Positions 12,201 through 22,959 of a DNA stretch of 64,000 bases are shown here, piece after piece. The DNA lies in contig CALNVZ010003426.1 in the NCBI GenBank assembly GCA_940671915.1, forward strand, positions 39,903,642-39,967,641, in the 5' to 3' direction. Each line of letters opens with the position of its first letter. Position 1 is the first letter of the stretch. The DNA comes from Paracentrotus lividus. Taxonomy: Eukaryota; Echinodermata; Echinoidea; Camarodonta; Echinidae. Under the pieces are notes generated by a model. It had not been told where the DNA came from and searched no databases. It saw only the letters and a list, made by a program, of their open reading frames with translations. The translations under genes were made by a program, and so were the position numbers.

Positions 12201-13054
12201 AAGAATTGTATGTGATATCTGTTCCTAAAAAAAAAAAAAAAAAACTTCATTAAGATCAGGACTAGATATGACACAAGGTAGACATCAGTGTCAGGATTAT
12301 AGTTGGTCAGTGTTAAAGTTGATATACATTAGCAGTTTACATGACTTTTCATTGTCACTTTGGTGATAGAAAATTACGTTTTCCAAAGGTTTTCATTACA
12401 GTGGTTTTCAAAGTATGGGCCTAGCAGTTGGTTTCAACGTAATAGTAGTCTTATCACAACACATATTTGCCCCAGATTCAAGTCAAAACACAGACATGTG
12501 TTGTTGTTTTTTTTAAGTTTCCCAGTTATTTTTTTTAAAATATTTATAAGCTAGCAGAATTCAAAGTATGCATGGGCCTAGCAGTTGGTTTCAATGCAAT
12601 AGTGGTTGTATCAGAACAAAAATTGTCCCAGATTCAATTCTAAGAAATTTAGAAGGAGTGCAGATTTTTTCAAGTGTTTACTACGATTACTTTCCAGTGT
12701 TGTCCTATAAATGTTTGAAATGTTGAAGCTACTTTAGACTTTCATTATGCAGCTCTGCCCCAAATATGCTTAGGTATATTACTCAACAAAGAACGTTAGA
12801 ATTCTGAAGGGCAATACGGACCCGTAGATCCATTTTGGCCCCAAGGGGGAGTGCCATTATGCCCCAGGGATGGGGCAAGTTGGACTTTTCTTTTGTAAAA
12901 TTCGTTTGGAGTTTTTTTGGATTTTTACAGTGGTTTTGTCGTTTTGTTGTTGAGATAATAAAATGCTACAACACCCATCTCAAACCGTTGTTTTTATTAG
13001 ATTGTGAGATATAATGCATTTAAATTAAGTGTTCCATTATGCCCCACCTTCCCC
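9270..13054 (+). mobile_element. pogo/Tigger-like DNA transposon, 3.8 kb, full length
   Basis: TA dinucleotides flank the element (9268-9269, 13055-13056). The left end GGGGAAATGGGGCATAACGG mirrors the right end, which complements GGGGAAGGTGGGGCATAATG. Subterminal copies of GGGGCAAAAYGG-like words occur in both orientations at 9290-9310, 9634-9700 and 12815-12890; these are probable transposase-binding sites. The interior carries one transposase gene at 10085-12228. The element sits directly after the Gypsy relic. Ends and gene order are complete but the gene has frameshifts, so it is no longer autonomous. Confidence 0.88.
10085..12228 (+). pseudogene. pogo/Tigger-like transposase with C-terminal PHD-like zinc motif, frameshifted
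   Basis: The start MVRSYKRKST opens a psq/CENP-B-type helix-turn-helix (traces KKASAES, TTLHRRVKGL). A probable intron lies at 10290-10546 (CAAG|gtagtt ... ttttccag). The second helix-turn-helix region follows (DLRRLAFQLAEKNG, then KHKFPPNN). The DDE_1 catalytic Asp residues are in YNVDETG (codon at 10885), LLILDGHATH (11212) and MQPLDVSF (11323). A distal RAATTQVAA segment is typical of the family. The C terminus has CIYC, KCSLC, WAHEAC and, in the +2 frame, CDIC (12211-12222) before a stop. This makes a C4HC3 PHD-like finger. At least five frameshifts (for example near 10150, 10650, 11050, 11440 and 12205) inactivate it. It is the transposase of the enclosing element. Confidence 0.88.
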
Positions 13055-13056
13055 TA

Positions 13057-16000
13057 CAGCAGTTCTTATAACCGAACCGGACTACCCTCCACCGTGTTAA
13101 ACATGAGTAAATAAATTTAGTCAAATTAACAACAAGCGAAAACATGATTTGCAATATCTTCAAGTAGTACGTATTCCGATGTGTACAAATTATAAAAGGA
13201 TGTAATACAGCTGTCAGAACCGCTGATGGAATGTAATGATTCTGTATATACATTTATGCTGGAAGATAAGACTATCCCCTCTAACTTTATAAATGAAATA
13301 AGCGAAAACTAGTGCACAATTTCTATGAACAATCTAGCTTAAAAACAACATTATGTGTAATTGTGTATACAATTCAATTGTATGTTTTAGGCCTGCTCTT
13401 AAAAATCCCGGGAGGGGTATTAACCATTTTAACATTTGTAAAAAAGGGAGTTGACATATTGACTTGAATTTTTAATAGATTTGTTTCCCACCTGAAATCA
13501 CAAAATAAATCATCATTCACCCCAACCTGTATCTCAACCATGTACCCCACCCTTACCAGCCTCTATCAATTACTCAATATTTTATAGGTTATTGGCAAAT
13601 AATGATGTCAGTTGAATAAAAACTTTTTTTTTGTGCAAAAAAACCCCAACAATTTCGTACTTGAAAGAAGTTATTTGCAGCTAGATATAAAAGTGAATCC
13701 CTGAGCATCATCAAATGAGCACACATGCATTTCAGGGAGAATATCTGAAGTTTTGTGAATGGCTTGGGGCAATGGAGGAGTCTCCACCAACGAGCTTGAA
13801 AAGGATGGCAATTCTCATTGCCTATACACAGACTGAGCAAGAGTTCCGTTGTCATTCACAGCAAAGTCCAATGACGAAGCTGTTTCAAGGAATGAAGCGG
13901 TACGCAAGAATCGTCCAGAATTAGTGAGCAAATGGCTGGCTTGGTAGTGCATAACCAAAATCGAATGGAAGAGTCCGCTAACTGCTTGGTCGAATCTTGA
14001 AATTAATCTAACGCAAGGATAGACGAGATTATATTACTCTGCACGAAGACCATGTCTGGAATGAGCATGTGGAATAGGACTCAAGGCTAGTGCACTCTAA
14101 CCAAGTGTCAGAAAGTTTCAAGTGGCCAATTACGTTAGCTTAAGTTAATTTAGCAAAGAAAAGAACAAGATAAGAAAAGATTACTTAAAAATTGAATTCA
14201 AACTCAAGATCTAAAGATGGATCTATACAACCTATCTTATTGTCAGTGGATGAGGACAGGCCGACGATGCACAGCGAATCGTTAAGTGAGGAAGCCAGGG
14301 CTGAACAGGAGCTACAGCAGGTGTTTCCATTACCTGCTACCTCTCTACACTTTCCAATTTCTGCTATACACTTTTTTCAATTTGGACTCGACATTTAATC
14401 CGTTTCTGTGATTGGCTTTTTGCTCATCGATATATATATATTATCGCCACTTCTCCTGATAAATGTATTGATAAGAAGGAATGTAATTTTGTGTGCGTGT
14501 ACTCGTGTGGCGAATAAACGTCAACTGCGAAAAATACGATACGAACTCGTAGGATTTTACTGCCAATCCTTGATCTGTAACGCTTTTCTCTCTTTATTCT
14601 ATGATTTATCATTTTCATCAGTTATCTGTTAATAATAAGGGCCGTCTAGATGCTTTCGACGTTCTAAATGTTGATTTGGGAGAAGTAGGCCTACATATGG
14701 TACTACAAATACCAAAGGTTTTGTGTGTGAGAAGCGACAGCGCAAGTCAGCAGCAAGTCGAGACTCTTCTTCTTCTTCATTCTTCTTGAGTTTTGATTTT
14801 CTGACTAGTTCATTGACTGTCATTCACTTATTGAAAAACAGAAAGAAACAACCTAAAAATAAAGAGATAGTGATGTAAAAGAGCGCAATGAACTTGACGA
14901 AGACTTGTTTGTGACTATAAATTGACTGGTTCGTCATTGAGCTTGATTCTTAATAATCCTTGTATGATCGAGGGCAGTCCTTTACCCCGCCTCCCCGTCC
15001 CGCCTCCGCTTAATTTCTCCTGTAAATGCCCTTATTTTAATCATTTACGAAATGTCGAAAATGCCTTTGGGTTTATTTTTTCCTCGCTCGCGTGCTGCCT
15101 CGTGCTATGACAAGAGTCACGATTCTGATATTTGATATCCGCGCCAATTAACCAGATCAAAACATTTGTTATCGGCATCTGTTTAAATGTAAATTACACA
15201 TGCGGAGTAGCGTCAACGACCGTGTTTGCTATTTTTTATCTGGAGCTTTCGCAATTTAACGGTTATCGATAAATGTTGACACAAAAGAAACAAGAATCCC
15301 GCGATGTGTCTGACGAGAGGAGGGGGATCGGTGTGATGAAACTAATCAAAACAATTAAGGTCTCATCGACATGCCAAGGAAAGGTGGGATTATATAAATT
15401 CATCGAGCAAAAAAGCCAATCAAGAAACGGGATAAATAGGTCGGTCAAATTGAAAAAGGTGTATAGCAGAAATTGGTAAGTGCTTAGCAGGGTAGCCGGT
15501 AATGGAGAAATCCCCTACAGCAAGAGAAGCTGCCTGAACCACAGCACTTCTGGAGAGAAACAAGAAAATGACTCCTGTGGACATTAGGCAGGGATGAATA
15601 TTTCACCAGATAGGGAGGGAGGAGAAGCCGACAGCAGTATCGAATGAGAGTTACATCGCACGTCATTGGGCACATCTCTTCCCCATCATGAGTCTAGTTT
15701 ATGCATGGTACGAAAGCAAGGAAAGTGTATAGAAAGAATCCTATCCCAAGGAAGTAGCCAAGGTGATTTGTTGCAACTTCTGATTTTGAGCGAACTGCTT
15801 GCTGTTGTTGTCTATGTCTTAGAGCAACGTATGTTCTCAACGCGTCGTTTCCTGGGCTGCAAGCCATGGTTGAAATGTTATAATTAGCAGAAACCACGTG
15901 AACGTTCCGTGAACTTCCGTGAAAACTTGCGAACTTTGCCCGCCTGTAATTAGCTCCTCCCGTTCGTTAATGAAGAAGGAAACTCTCTCAAAATATCTTA

Positions 16001-16920
16001 TTTTTCCAGTGTGCGCGCCGGTGAGCAAATACAAAAGAATAATTTATGAGAAGATATGATCAAGCTCGTTTAAATAAAGTTACTTGATTTTCACAAAACT
16101 GACCCAAAGTGACATATATTTCCAACAAGAAAAAGTTTTGTAAAATTTTTGAATATTTTATGAAAATATTCTATTTATCATTTTTTTTTTCCGTTCCGAA
16201 TTTTTACAGCTTTACCGACCTTTATATTTAAAAACTGCGATATATTTTTTATATTTTCTCCATCACTTTCGCGGAGATGAATATGAAAAACGGTGATGCT
16301 AGAAGCTCCAGAAAACAGGTAATTTTCAACAAATTGAAACAGTGCTTTCCGTATACCATGGAGCTACTAAGTTATGCGGTATACTGTATATGCGAATGTA
16401 TCGAGAGGTCAGGCTATAATAAAGTAAGTTATTTAAATATAGTCAGTGTATGAACAATCAGTTTACTTGGAGGAACAGGTATATTTTTGTGGATGTATTT
16501 AGTAATTTAATCATGGAAGCCCTGCGCGTAGTTACCAATGGAGCTACTAAATTAAGTAAGCCTACGGTACGTATCTAACATAATTATTGTCATTAGAGTT
16601 TTACAATGCAAAGTTTAACACATGTTTTGTAGACTATGTGCTAACTCTAACCTGGCCTTATTTATATTATAATCAATCTATGATAGTATAAATGACAAAT
16701 GACAAATGCTTTACTTTTTTATATCATATAAAAATATAAAAAAAACCACACAAACAAACATGCAGACAAAACAAAATGGGAAAACCTTTTCATTGCCATT
16801 GCGCTTGTAATTATTTCGAATTAATAAGCTGTTCAGAATATTATAGCCTTTAGTTTAGATCTCTAATTACAAAAATACATCAACAAAATACAACTGTTTC
16901 TCCAAGTTGTTGTTCATACA
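13057..16920. other. Non-coding stretch, no gene recognised
   Basis: Several open frames of 60-75 codons exist but none shows a family motif or splice context. A sentence-like duplication, ATGGAGCTACTAA, occurs near 16358 and 16539. A palindromic GTAGGCCTAC is at about 14687. Otherwise this is AT-rich DNA with no TIR pair that I could match. Confidence 0.4.
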
Positions 16921-18720
16921 CCAAGGGGCGTAAATCCTGGGGGATACATCCCCCCAGATTTTGGGGAGGGGGATGCCCTGTAACAAACATCCCCCAGTTT
17001 TCAAAAAAGAAATGAAAAAAAATTACACTAGATAATTGTGTTATTGCTTAAAATAGCGCTCTCAATACTGCTAAAATGCCTCTTTTTTTACCCCCCAAAC
17101 CCCAAATTTTTCCGCTCGAGTCGCTATGCGACCTCGCACTAAGTAACAAACAGTAACTTAAGTATCAAATAGTTGGATCCAATGTATTTGATTGATACAC
17201 GTCTGCCAAAACCCAATTTACCCCCTCTCCTCGTCTGGGGACAAACCTTAGGAAAGGGTGTGGTTGACAATCAAATAGTTGTGTGGAGGGTTTTAATTGG
17301 GGCCTGCAGCCCACAAAAATTTTCGTATCAAAGATTGTGGATTCGTTTTCTATCGCTGTTTTTTTTAAAAACAAAGTATGTAAAATGTGTCTTCTAAATG
17401 GAAACTAAATATATTCCTGCTCGCACTTCGCTCTCGCTGATACTAAATAGGATTTATAATCTCCAAATTTAAGCTTAAACATTTGGGCTCGCGCTTCGCG
17501 CGCTCGCACTACTTTTTCCATTACTAAAAATGAACAGGAATCAAGGCTTACCATTATGATTCTTAAAAGCATACATTCAAAGACAAATTTTCTTCGTACA
17601 CCTAGTCCAGATACTGTCCCTTCGAAATTTACTATTCCCTCCACGCAATGCGCGATCCCCTCTGATCGCGCGACCCCCGAGTGGGGAAAATTCGGGGGTC
17701 GCGCGATCAGAGGGGTGTCGCGCATTGCGCTGTGGGGAATAGTAAATTTCGAAGGGACAGTATCTGGACTACGGTACACCCCCCCCCTCTTCGAATACCG
17801 TTATCTTGGGTCTCTATATGCCTCTGAAAGTGTCCCCTTTATAGAAAAAGTGCCCTTTTTTTTCCATCGAGACCCCACTTTCAAATTCGTGACGCCGCCT
17901 CTACTGTGTGTTTTCTGTTTGTTTTGTTGGTTTTTTTTTTCGCGCTCACAGATACTATGAAGGACCTTTAATGCATAAAAAAATATTCAATTTCAGCTTA
18001 AAATGTTCGGCTCGCGCTTGCGCGCTCGCTGAATAGTAATAATAATAATAATAATAATGTGAACATTTATAATGCGCCGTATCCATCAATGAAAGATGCT
18101 CTTGCGCAGTAAAGAAAAAATGAAAAACTAACAATGCACAATGCACAAAATCTCAAACCTTCTACCTCAAAAAGTTCGGCTTGCGCTTTGCGCTCGCATT
18201 ACTTTTTTTTTTCAATTACTAAAATAAAATTGAATCAAGGCAGCCATTATTGATTCTTTAAAGTATACATTCAAGACAACTTTTCTTCGTATCTCCTCGC
18301 TCTCTGAATAAATTTCTCTTTAGAATCTATGCCTCTGATCTAAAGTGTCCCCCTTTTCAGAAAAGTGCACTTTTTATGGAGACCCCACTTTCAAAATCCA
18401 TTCTGCCTCTACTACATATTTTTGTTTTTTTTTTTTCATTTTGTTTCACCGCTTGCAAATAAGTATATAGGACCTTTAATGCACAAACATATTCAATTTC
18501 AGCTTAAAAATTTTCGGGCTCGCGCTTCGCGCTCGCTGATACTAACAAAAACGAAGTATAATGCACAAATAACTCAAATTTTACGCTAAAATTTTCGGCT
18601 CGCGCTTCGCGCTCGCATTAGATTTTTTTTCCATTACTAAAATGAACAGGAATCAATGCAGCCACTGAAAGCTAGAAGCATACATTCAAAGACACATTTT
18701 ATTACACACTCCCTTTTTAA
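16921..18720 (+). repeat. Repeat block with hyphenated palindrome CTCGCGCTTCGCGCTCGC
   Basis: It opens with a G/C-run block (aatcctgggggataca; the C-rich and G-rich arms pair). At least five copies of a unit built around TTCGGCTCGCGCTTCGCG follow (17485, 18009, 18178, 18515, 18598). Units also share TACATTCAAAGACA, GTGTCCCCTTT and GACCCCACTTTCAAA blocks. The same family recurs at 36530-37260. The function and transposon class are unknown to me. Confidence 0.75.
17596..17780. mobile_element. Near-perfect hairpin insertion flanked by 7-bp direct repeats
   Basis: 17603-17771 is an inverted repeat with arms of about 78 bp around a loop near 17690 (GTGGGGAAAAT). The left arm starts TAGTCCAGATACTGTCCC and the right arm ends with its complement. 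GTACACC occurs at 17596-17602 and again at 17774-17780. The neighbouring monomer at about 18260 lacks the hairpin at the corresponding place, so this is a clean insertion. Only two or three short mismatches interrupt the arms. Open frames on both strands here are by-products of the palindrome. Confidence 0.85.
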
Positions 18721-18777
18721 AGACCCCTTCTGTTTATTTTTAATTTTTTTTTTTCGCCTCCTTAGTTTCTTGGTAAA

Positions 18778-20310
18778 TTCGGCACGCCCTCGCTAAGTTT
18801 AGGATAAAGTTAGAACCCCTAAGTTAAAGTTAAATTTGGCGCCCCTACATTTGAGCTCAATCTGAAGTCCATAAGTTTAAGGCGCTCCCTAAGTTTCAGA
18901 TCATTTTGGCGCCCCTACATTTGAGGCTAATTTGGCGCCCCAATGTTTAAGGTCAGTTTTGGCGCCCCCATGTTTAAGCTCAATCTGGCGCCCCTACGTT
19001 TAAGCTCGATTTGGCGCCCCTGTAGTTTAATGTCGATTGGCGGCGCCCCTAAATTTTAGGTCGACTTGACGCCCTAAGTTTAAGGTCAATTGACGCCCCT
19101 ATGTTTAAGCTTAATATGGCGCCCCTACGTTTAAGCTCAATTTGGCGCCCCCGTAGTTTAATGTCGATTTGGCGCCCCCTAAATTTAAGGTCGATTTTAC
19201 GTCCCTAAGTATAAGGTCAGTTTGGCGGCCCCTATGTTTAAGCTCAATCTGGCGCCCCTACGTTTAACCTCAATTTGGCGCCCCTGTAGTTTAATGTCGA
19301 TTTGGCGCCCCCTAAATTTTAAGGTCGACTTGACGCCCCTAAGTTTAAGGTCAGTTTGGCGCCCCCATGTTTAAGCTCAATCTGGCGCCCCTACGTTTAA
19401 GCTCGATTTGGCGCCCCTGTAGTTTAATGTCGATTTGCGCCCCCTAAATTTTAGGTCGACTTGACGCCCCTAAGTTTAAGGTCAATTTGACGCCTCTAGT
19501 TTAAGCTTAATATGGAGCCCCTACCTTTAAGCTCGATTTGGCGCCCCCGTAGTTTAATGTCGATTTGGCGCCCCCTAAATTTAAGGTCGATTTTACGTCC
19601 CTACGTTTAAGGTCAGTTTGGCGCCCCTATGTTTAAGCTCAATCTGGCGCCCCTACATTTAAGCTCAATTTGGCGCCCCTGTTAGTTTAATGTCGATTTG
19701 GCGCCCCCTAAATTTAAGGTCGACTTGACGCCCATTATTTTAAGGTCAATTTTTGCGCCCCTACGTTTAAGCTCAATTTGGCCCCCTGTAGTTTAATGTC
19801 GATTTAGCGCCCCCTAACTTTAAGGTCGACTGACGCCCCTAAGTTTAAAGTCATTTTGACGCCCCTATGTTTAAGCTTAATATGGCGCCCCTACGTTTAA
19901 GCTCATTTGGCCCCCCGTAGTTTAATGTCGATATGGCACCCCCTAATTTAAGGTCGATTTTTACGTCCCTAAGTTTAAGGTCAGTTTGGCGCCCCTATGT
20001 TTAAGCTCAATCTGACGCCCCTACGTTTAACCTCAATTTGGCGCCCCTGTAGTTTAAATGTCGATTTGGCCCCCTAAATTTAAGGTCGACTTGACGCCCC
20101 TAAGTTTAAGGTCAATTTGACCCCCTATGTTTAAGCTTAATATGGAGCCCTTACCTTTAAGCTCAATTTGGCGCCCCTTTAGTTAATGTCGATTTGGAGC
20201 CCCCTAAACTTAAGGTCGACTTTGACGCCCCTAAGTTAAGGTCCAAATTTGGCGCCCCCTATGTTTAAGCTTGATATGGCGCCCCTACCTTTCAGCTCAA
20301 TTTGCCGCGC
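18778..20310 (+). repeat. GCGCCCC minisatellite with 131-bp higher-order units
   Basis: The basic unit is ~26 bp, GGCGCCCCTAxGTTTAAG plus TCAATTT. Five diverged subunits repeat in fixed order to make a higher-order unit. The marker subunit GTAGTTTAATGTCGA falls at 19022, 19153, 19286, 19419, 19549, 19682, 19788, 19917, 20049 and about 20179. This gives steps of 129-133 bp and one step of about 106 bp where a subunit is missing. The first ~220 bp are more irregular. Confidence 0.92.
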
Positions 20311-20338
20311 CTACCCCGGGTTGCCCGCGCCCATAAAG

Positions 20339-20358
20339 CCCCCCCCCCCCCCCCCCCC
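20339..20358 (+). repeat. Poly-C run
   Basis: About twenty consecutive C residues close the minisatellite. The length is likely uncertain in the assembly. Confidence 0.9.
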
Positions 20359-20380
20359 GATACCCAGAATAGAATCCAAT

Positions 20381-20582
20381 GACATATGCTCCGGCGACAA
20401 TTGCTCCGCTATAAATTCCATACACTAATCGGAATGAATAACTCAACCAGGGACTTTACACTATACCCTACCCTAAACCTAACCCTAAACCTAATATAAA
20501 TCCCTATTACAGCCCTAACCCTAACCCTATATCTTTAACGAAATAAAGCCCGGAGCAATTGTCGCAGGAGCAAATGTCGCGG
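20381..20582. mobile_element. Small TIR element with telomere-like core
   Basis: The ends are inverted over ~28 bp with two paired words each: GACATATGCTCC and CGACAATTGCTCCG on the left, and complements of CGACATTTGCTCC and CGACAATTGCTCCG on the right. The core holds several CCTAACCCTAA words, but they are interrupted by other sequence, so this is not a telomere. It is probably a short non-autonomous transposon. Confidence 0.6.
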
Positions 20583-21190
20583 TCACCCCAGATCACCCCA
20601 GAATACACGCATGTGTAATAAAATAATCAGCGCCCTCACAACCGACCAATATTAGAGTTTGGAGGATACATAGTCCCATATATTTATGTTTTTGTATGTA
20701 ATTAAAAGCGTCAGCCCAAATTAAAAAGATTTTTTAAATAAAAGAATCAATCATATTCATGTTACAAAAATTCACAATATCAAGGTAGATTTGCTACAAA
20801 ACAAGATAAAAGAAACAAAATAAACACTGAAAATTCGGAAAGAAGATAAAATTGGGTTTATAATTAATATGTAATCTTCCCTCAAGTGCCTTAATTAGCA
20901 AATTAGTTTTTAATGCCAATCGGGTTTGATTGTCTAAATTGTTAATTCAAAAGTTAGATTCAGGGGAAACCGTGACCAAATGCGTTTACTAAAACATTTT
21001 AAATCTCATTAGATATCTTATTGAAGATTTGAAAAAATTATTTCAGCCTTGGAGAAGACAAAGCGAGAAAAATAACTGCCGCCCTCACGTAACAATATTA
21101 GCTGCCCTCTTGCGTCGATGCCTATATATATGTCAATATGGCCCTTCCACGAAGCGGCAATTGTTGCATACATAGGAACATACGTGAGAG
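20583..21190. other. AT-rich spacer
   Basis: No gene recognised. There are oligo-A tracts, a GCCCTCACA word seen twice (about 20631 and 21075), and nothing that folds into an obvious RNA gene. Confidence 0.4.
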
Positions 21191-21304
21191 GCAGTCAAAT
21201 TACCTGAAGATATGACTGAAGCTTATAGACGAATTCGGCAGCATTTCATGGAAGCGAGCCGTCTATGTGCCCACCATATAGCTGGGGGTTACCCAGTGTA
21301 CTCA

Positions 21305-21439
21305 GTAGAGGACACAGACCGGAGTCACACAATGAACTTACCGGGCCCATGCATAAACATAATAGAGCCGCTTTTGTCCTCAGACAAATGGGCCCCCCGA
21401 AATGCATTCAATTCGATTTTCTTGGATCCGCGCCTGGTA
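21305..21439 (+). repeat. Dispersed ~130-bp repeat, copy 1
   Basis: Matches 26459-26590 on the opposite strand with about 90% identity by eye. Shared blocks include AATAGAGCCGCTTTTGTCC and TTCTTGGATCCGCGCC. It is inserted within the BEL/Pao fragment. Confidence 0.85.
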
Positions 21440-21804
21440 CTACGAATGCGCCATGTGCGGGGATGTCTGCGCATTTGAACATTTTCCTTTATTACGCATA
21501 CTTGCGCACACAAGGAGCATGCGTAGAACATTTGTAGCCCCCCAGCAATGGCTGCCACCATGACAAAACATCACCCAAACCGAATTCGTCTATAAGAAAG
21601 GAGGATTTCATCTAACAAAATGGACAAGCAACATGAGGGTAATACTCATAACCATACCTTCGCAAGAGAGGGCCAAGCTTTGTGGTGAAAGATCTTTATT
21701 TGGAAGAAGAAAAACTGCCTACAAAGAGAGCTCTGGGTATGCTATGGCAAACCGACAATGGCGTTTTTGTCTTCAAGATCCAGTTAAAGGAAAACCACCC
21801 ACCA

Positions 21805-21963
21805 GGGCCCCGTGACAGAAAGGTTTGCAATCAATCGCTAAATTGCAATAGCCAATCAAGATCTTTGTTACACAAGTATAATGTTCAACAAACAGACCAC
21901 CAACCAATCAGATTAGCTCTTTCAAATTTGCAATTGATCGCAAACCTTTGTGTTACGGGGCCC
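21805..21963. mobile_element. 159-bp MITE inside BEL/Pao fragment, frame preserved
   Basis: Inverted ends of ~33 bp: GGGCCCCGTGACAGAAAGGT on the left, and on the right the complement of GGGCCCCGTAACACAAAGGT. The length of 159 bp equals 53 codons and the insert has no stop in the host frame, so a 120-codon open frame runs straight through it. Removing it joins the two halves of the Pao motif. Any target duplication is too short to call (2-3 bp). Confidence 0.85.
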
Positions 21964-22129
21964 AGAAGAGGGATGTTGTCTACAGTGAGCTCTCTGCTTG
22001 ATCCACTAGGATGTGCATCTTCTGTGCTGCTACCACCTAAATAGCTACTTTTTCAATTTATCAATCAGCAAAACTATGAAACAAAATGATAGGTTTTTGT
22101 TGTATGAGAGATAAACACAAAGATCGGAG

Positions 22130-22440
22130 TACACTGGACAGTTTACGTAGAATGAACATAGAAAGAAAACCGACCTTCAAGCGCTGGCTTTGTGAGAGCT
22201 TTGACAGTGTCAGATGGTTCTTCCAAAAACCCTAGAAGAGAGATTCAGGCTGAGGAAAGACAACATGGTATGTTTCAGTTGTCTCCAGAAAGGTAGAAAA
22301 GACCTGTGACTTAAAGACTTGGAGGCGTGAGATGCAATGAGAATATCAACACGGAGAACAGTATTACTCCTTCTATCATTCCGTACTCCATAAACAGACA
22401 AAAAATGTAAGTGTCCACATCATTGTCATTGTCAGGATGA
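22130..22440 (+). pseudogene. Possible BEL/Pao gag zinc-knuckle fragment
   Basis: Traces of a gag C-terminal region: CFSCLQKGRK at 22271-22300, and SVLHKQTK at about 22381, resembling the Cys/His boxes that end BEL gag. Several frameshifts are needed. It lies downstream of the pol fragment, the reverse of the normal order, so it derives from a second or rearranged copy. The assignment is tentative. Confidence 0.4.
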
Positions 22441-22959
22441 AACATGAAAAAGACAAAAACATGAAACAAAAATATGAATTTTATGAAAATAAGACTTTTA
22501 AGTACGGAAAAACCACAAATAGTGATTTAAAACATTTTGGTATGGTCAAGCAGAGGATTCATTCAACGTGCATTGGAGAGTGTGATATCAGATGTGGAAT
22601 TGAGCATCAAGAAAAATAATCACTTCGCGGTACATTAATTTTCGCGGATTTTGCGTGAAGATCGGCAGGCTTGAATTTAAAAACAGCGAATATATGAGCA
22701 TGCTTTTTTTATGCATGTATTGTGTGCATTGGATTGCATGCTTACTAAAATGCAGTGCGAATTCAAGAACCTGTGAACATTCTTTGAGGCTGCTCAGCGC
22801 AAAAAATTTAATCGCACGAAAATAACAGCGAATACAGTTGTTGGGGAGAAACTCTTCTAGCATACCAGTACTCAAACAAGCTAATTCTGTATTCTACGAC
22901 CCTGGATGGAGTGTGGTAGGAAGTCAGGGAGGAATACCCTACTCCCTTATGGTTAAATA
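22441..22959. other. Spacer with TTTTCGCGGATT-type repeat
   Basis: 22620-22870 contains paired words (TTCGCGGTACATTAATTTTC; AATCGCACGAAAATAACAGC) that look like the arms of another decayed inverted-repeat element. No gene. Confidence 0.35.

Larger units (their letters stand above)
21191..22044 (+). pseudogene. BEL/Pao retrotransposon pol fragment, interrupted
   Basis: The region between the reverse transcriptase and the RNase H/integrase part of a BEL/Pao polyprotein. The first piece (21197-21252) reads KLPEDMTEAYRRIRQHFME. The next words, GGFHLTKWTSN and IPSQERAK, resume only at 21600 after about 340 bp of foreign sequence. A frameshift near 21680 leads into KLPTKRALGMLWQ and KIQLKE, then, after a MITE, RRGMLSTVSSLLDPLG. 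These are the standard landmarks of the Pao family. The insertion at 21253-21596 ends in a 17-bp inverted copy of the preceding pol sequence (21222-21238 against 21580-21596). No LTR was identified. Confidence 0.85.

Noticed and set aside
13715..13924. 69-codon frame (STHAFQGEYLKFCEW...)
   Set aside because: Looks mildly protein-like but has no motif, splice sites or related neighbours.
17405..17960. Two overlapping 124- and 134-codon frames on opposite strands with near-identical peptides
   Set aside because: Consequence of the perfect palindrome; no independent coding evidence.
18778..20310. Possible CRISPR-like array
   Set aside because: Repeats are contiguous, diverge throughout and have no unique spacers; it is a eukaryotic minisatellite.
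20465..20535. Interstitial telomere
   Set aside because: Only a few CCCTAA words, interrupted by unrelated bases and contained within a TIR element.
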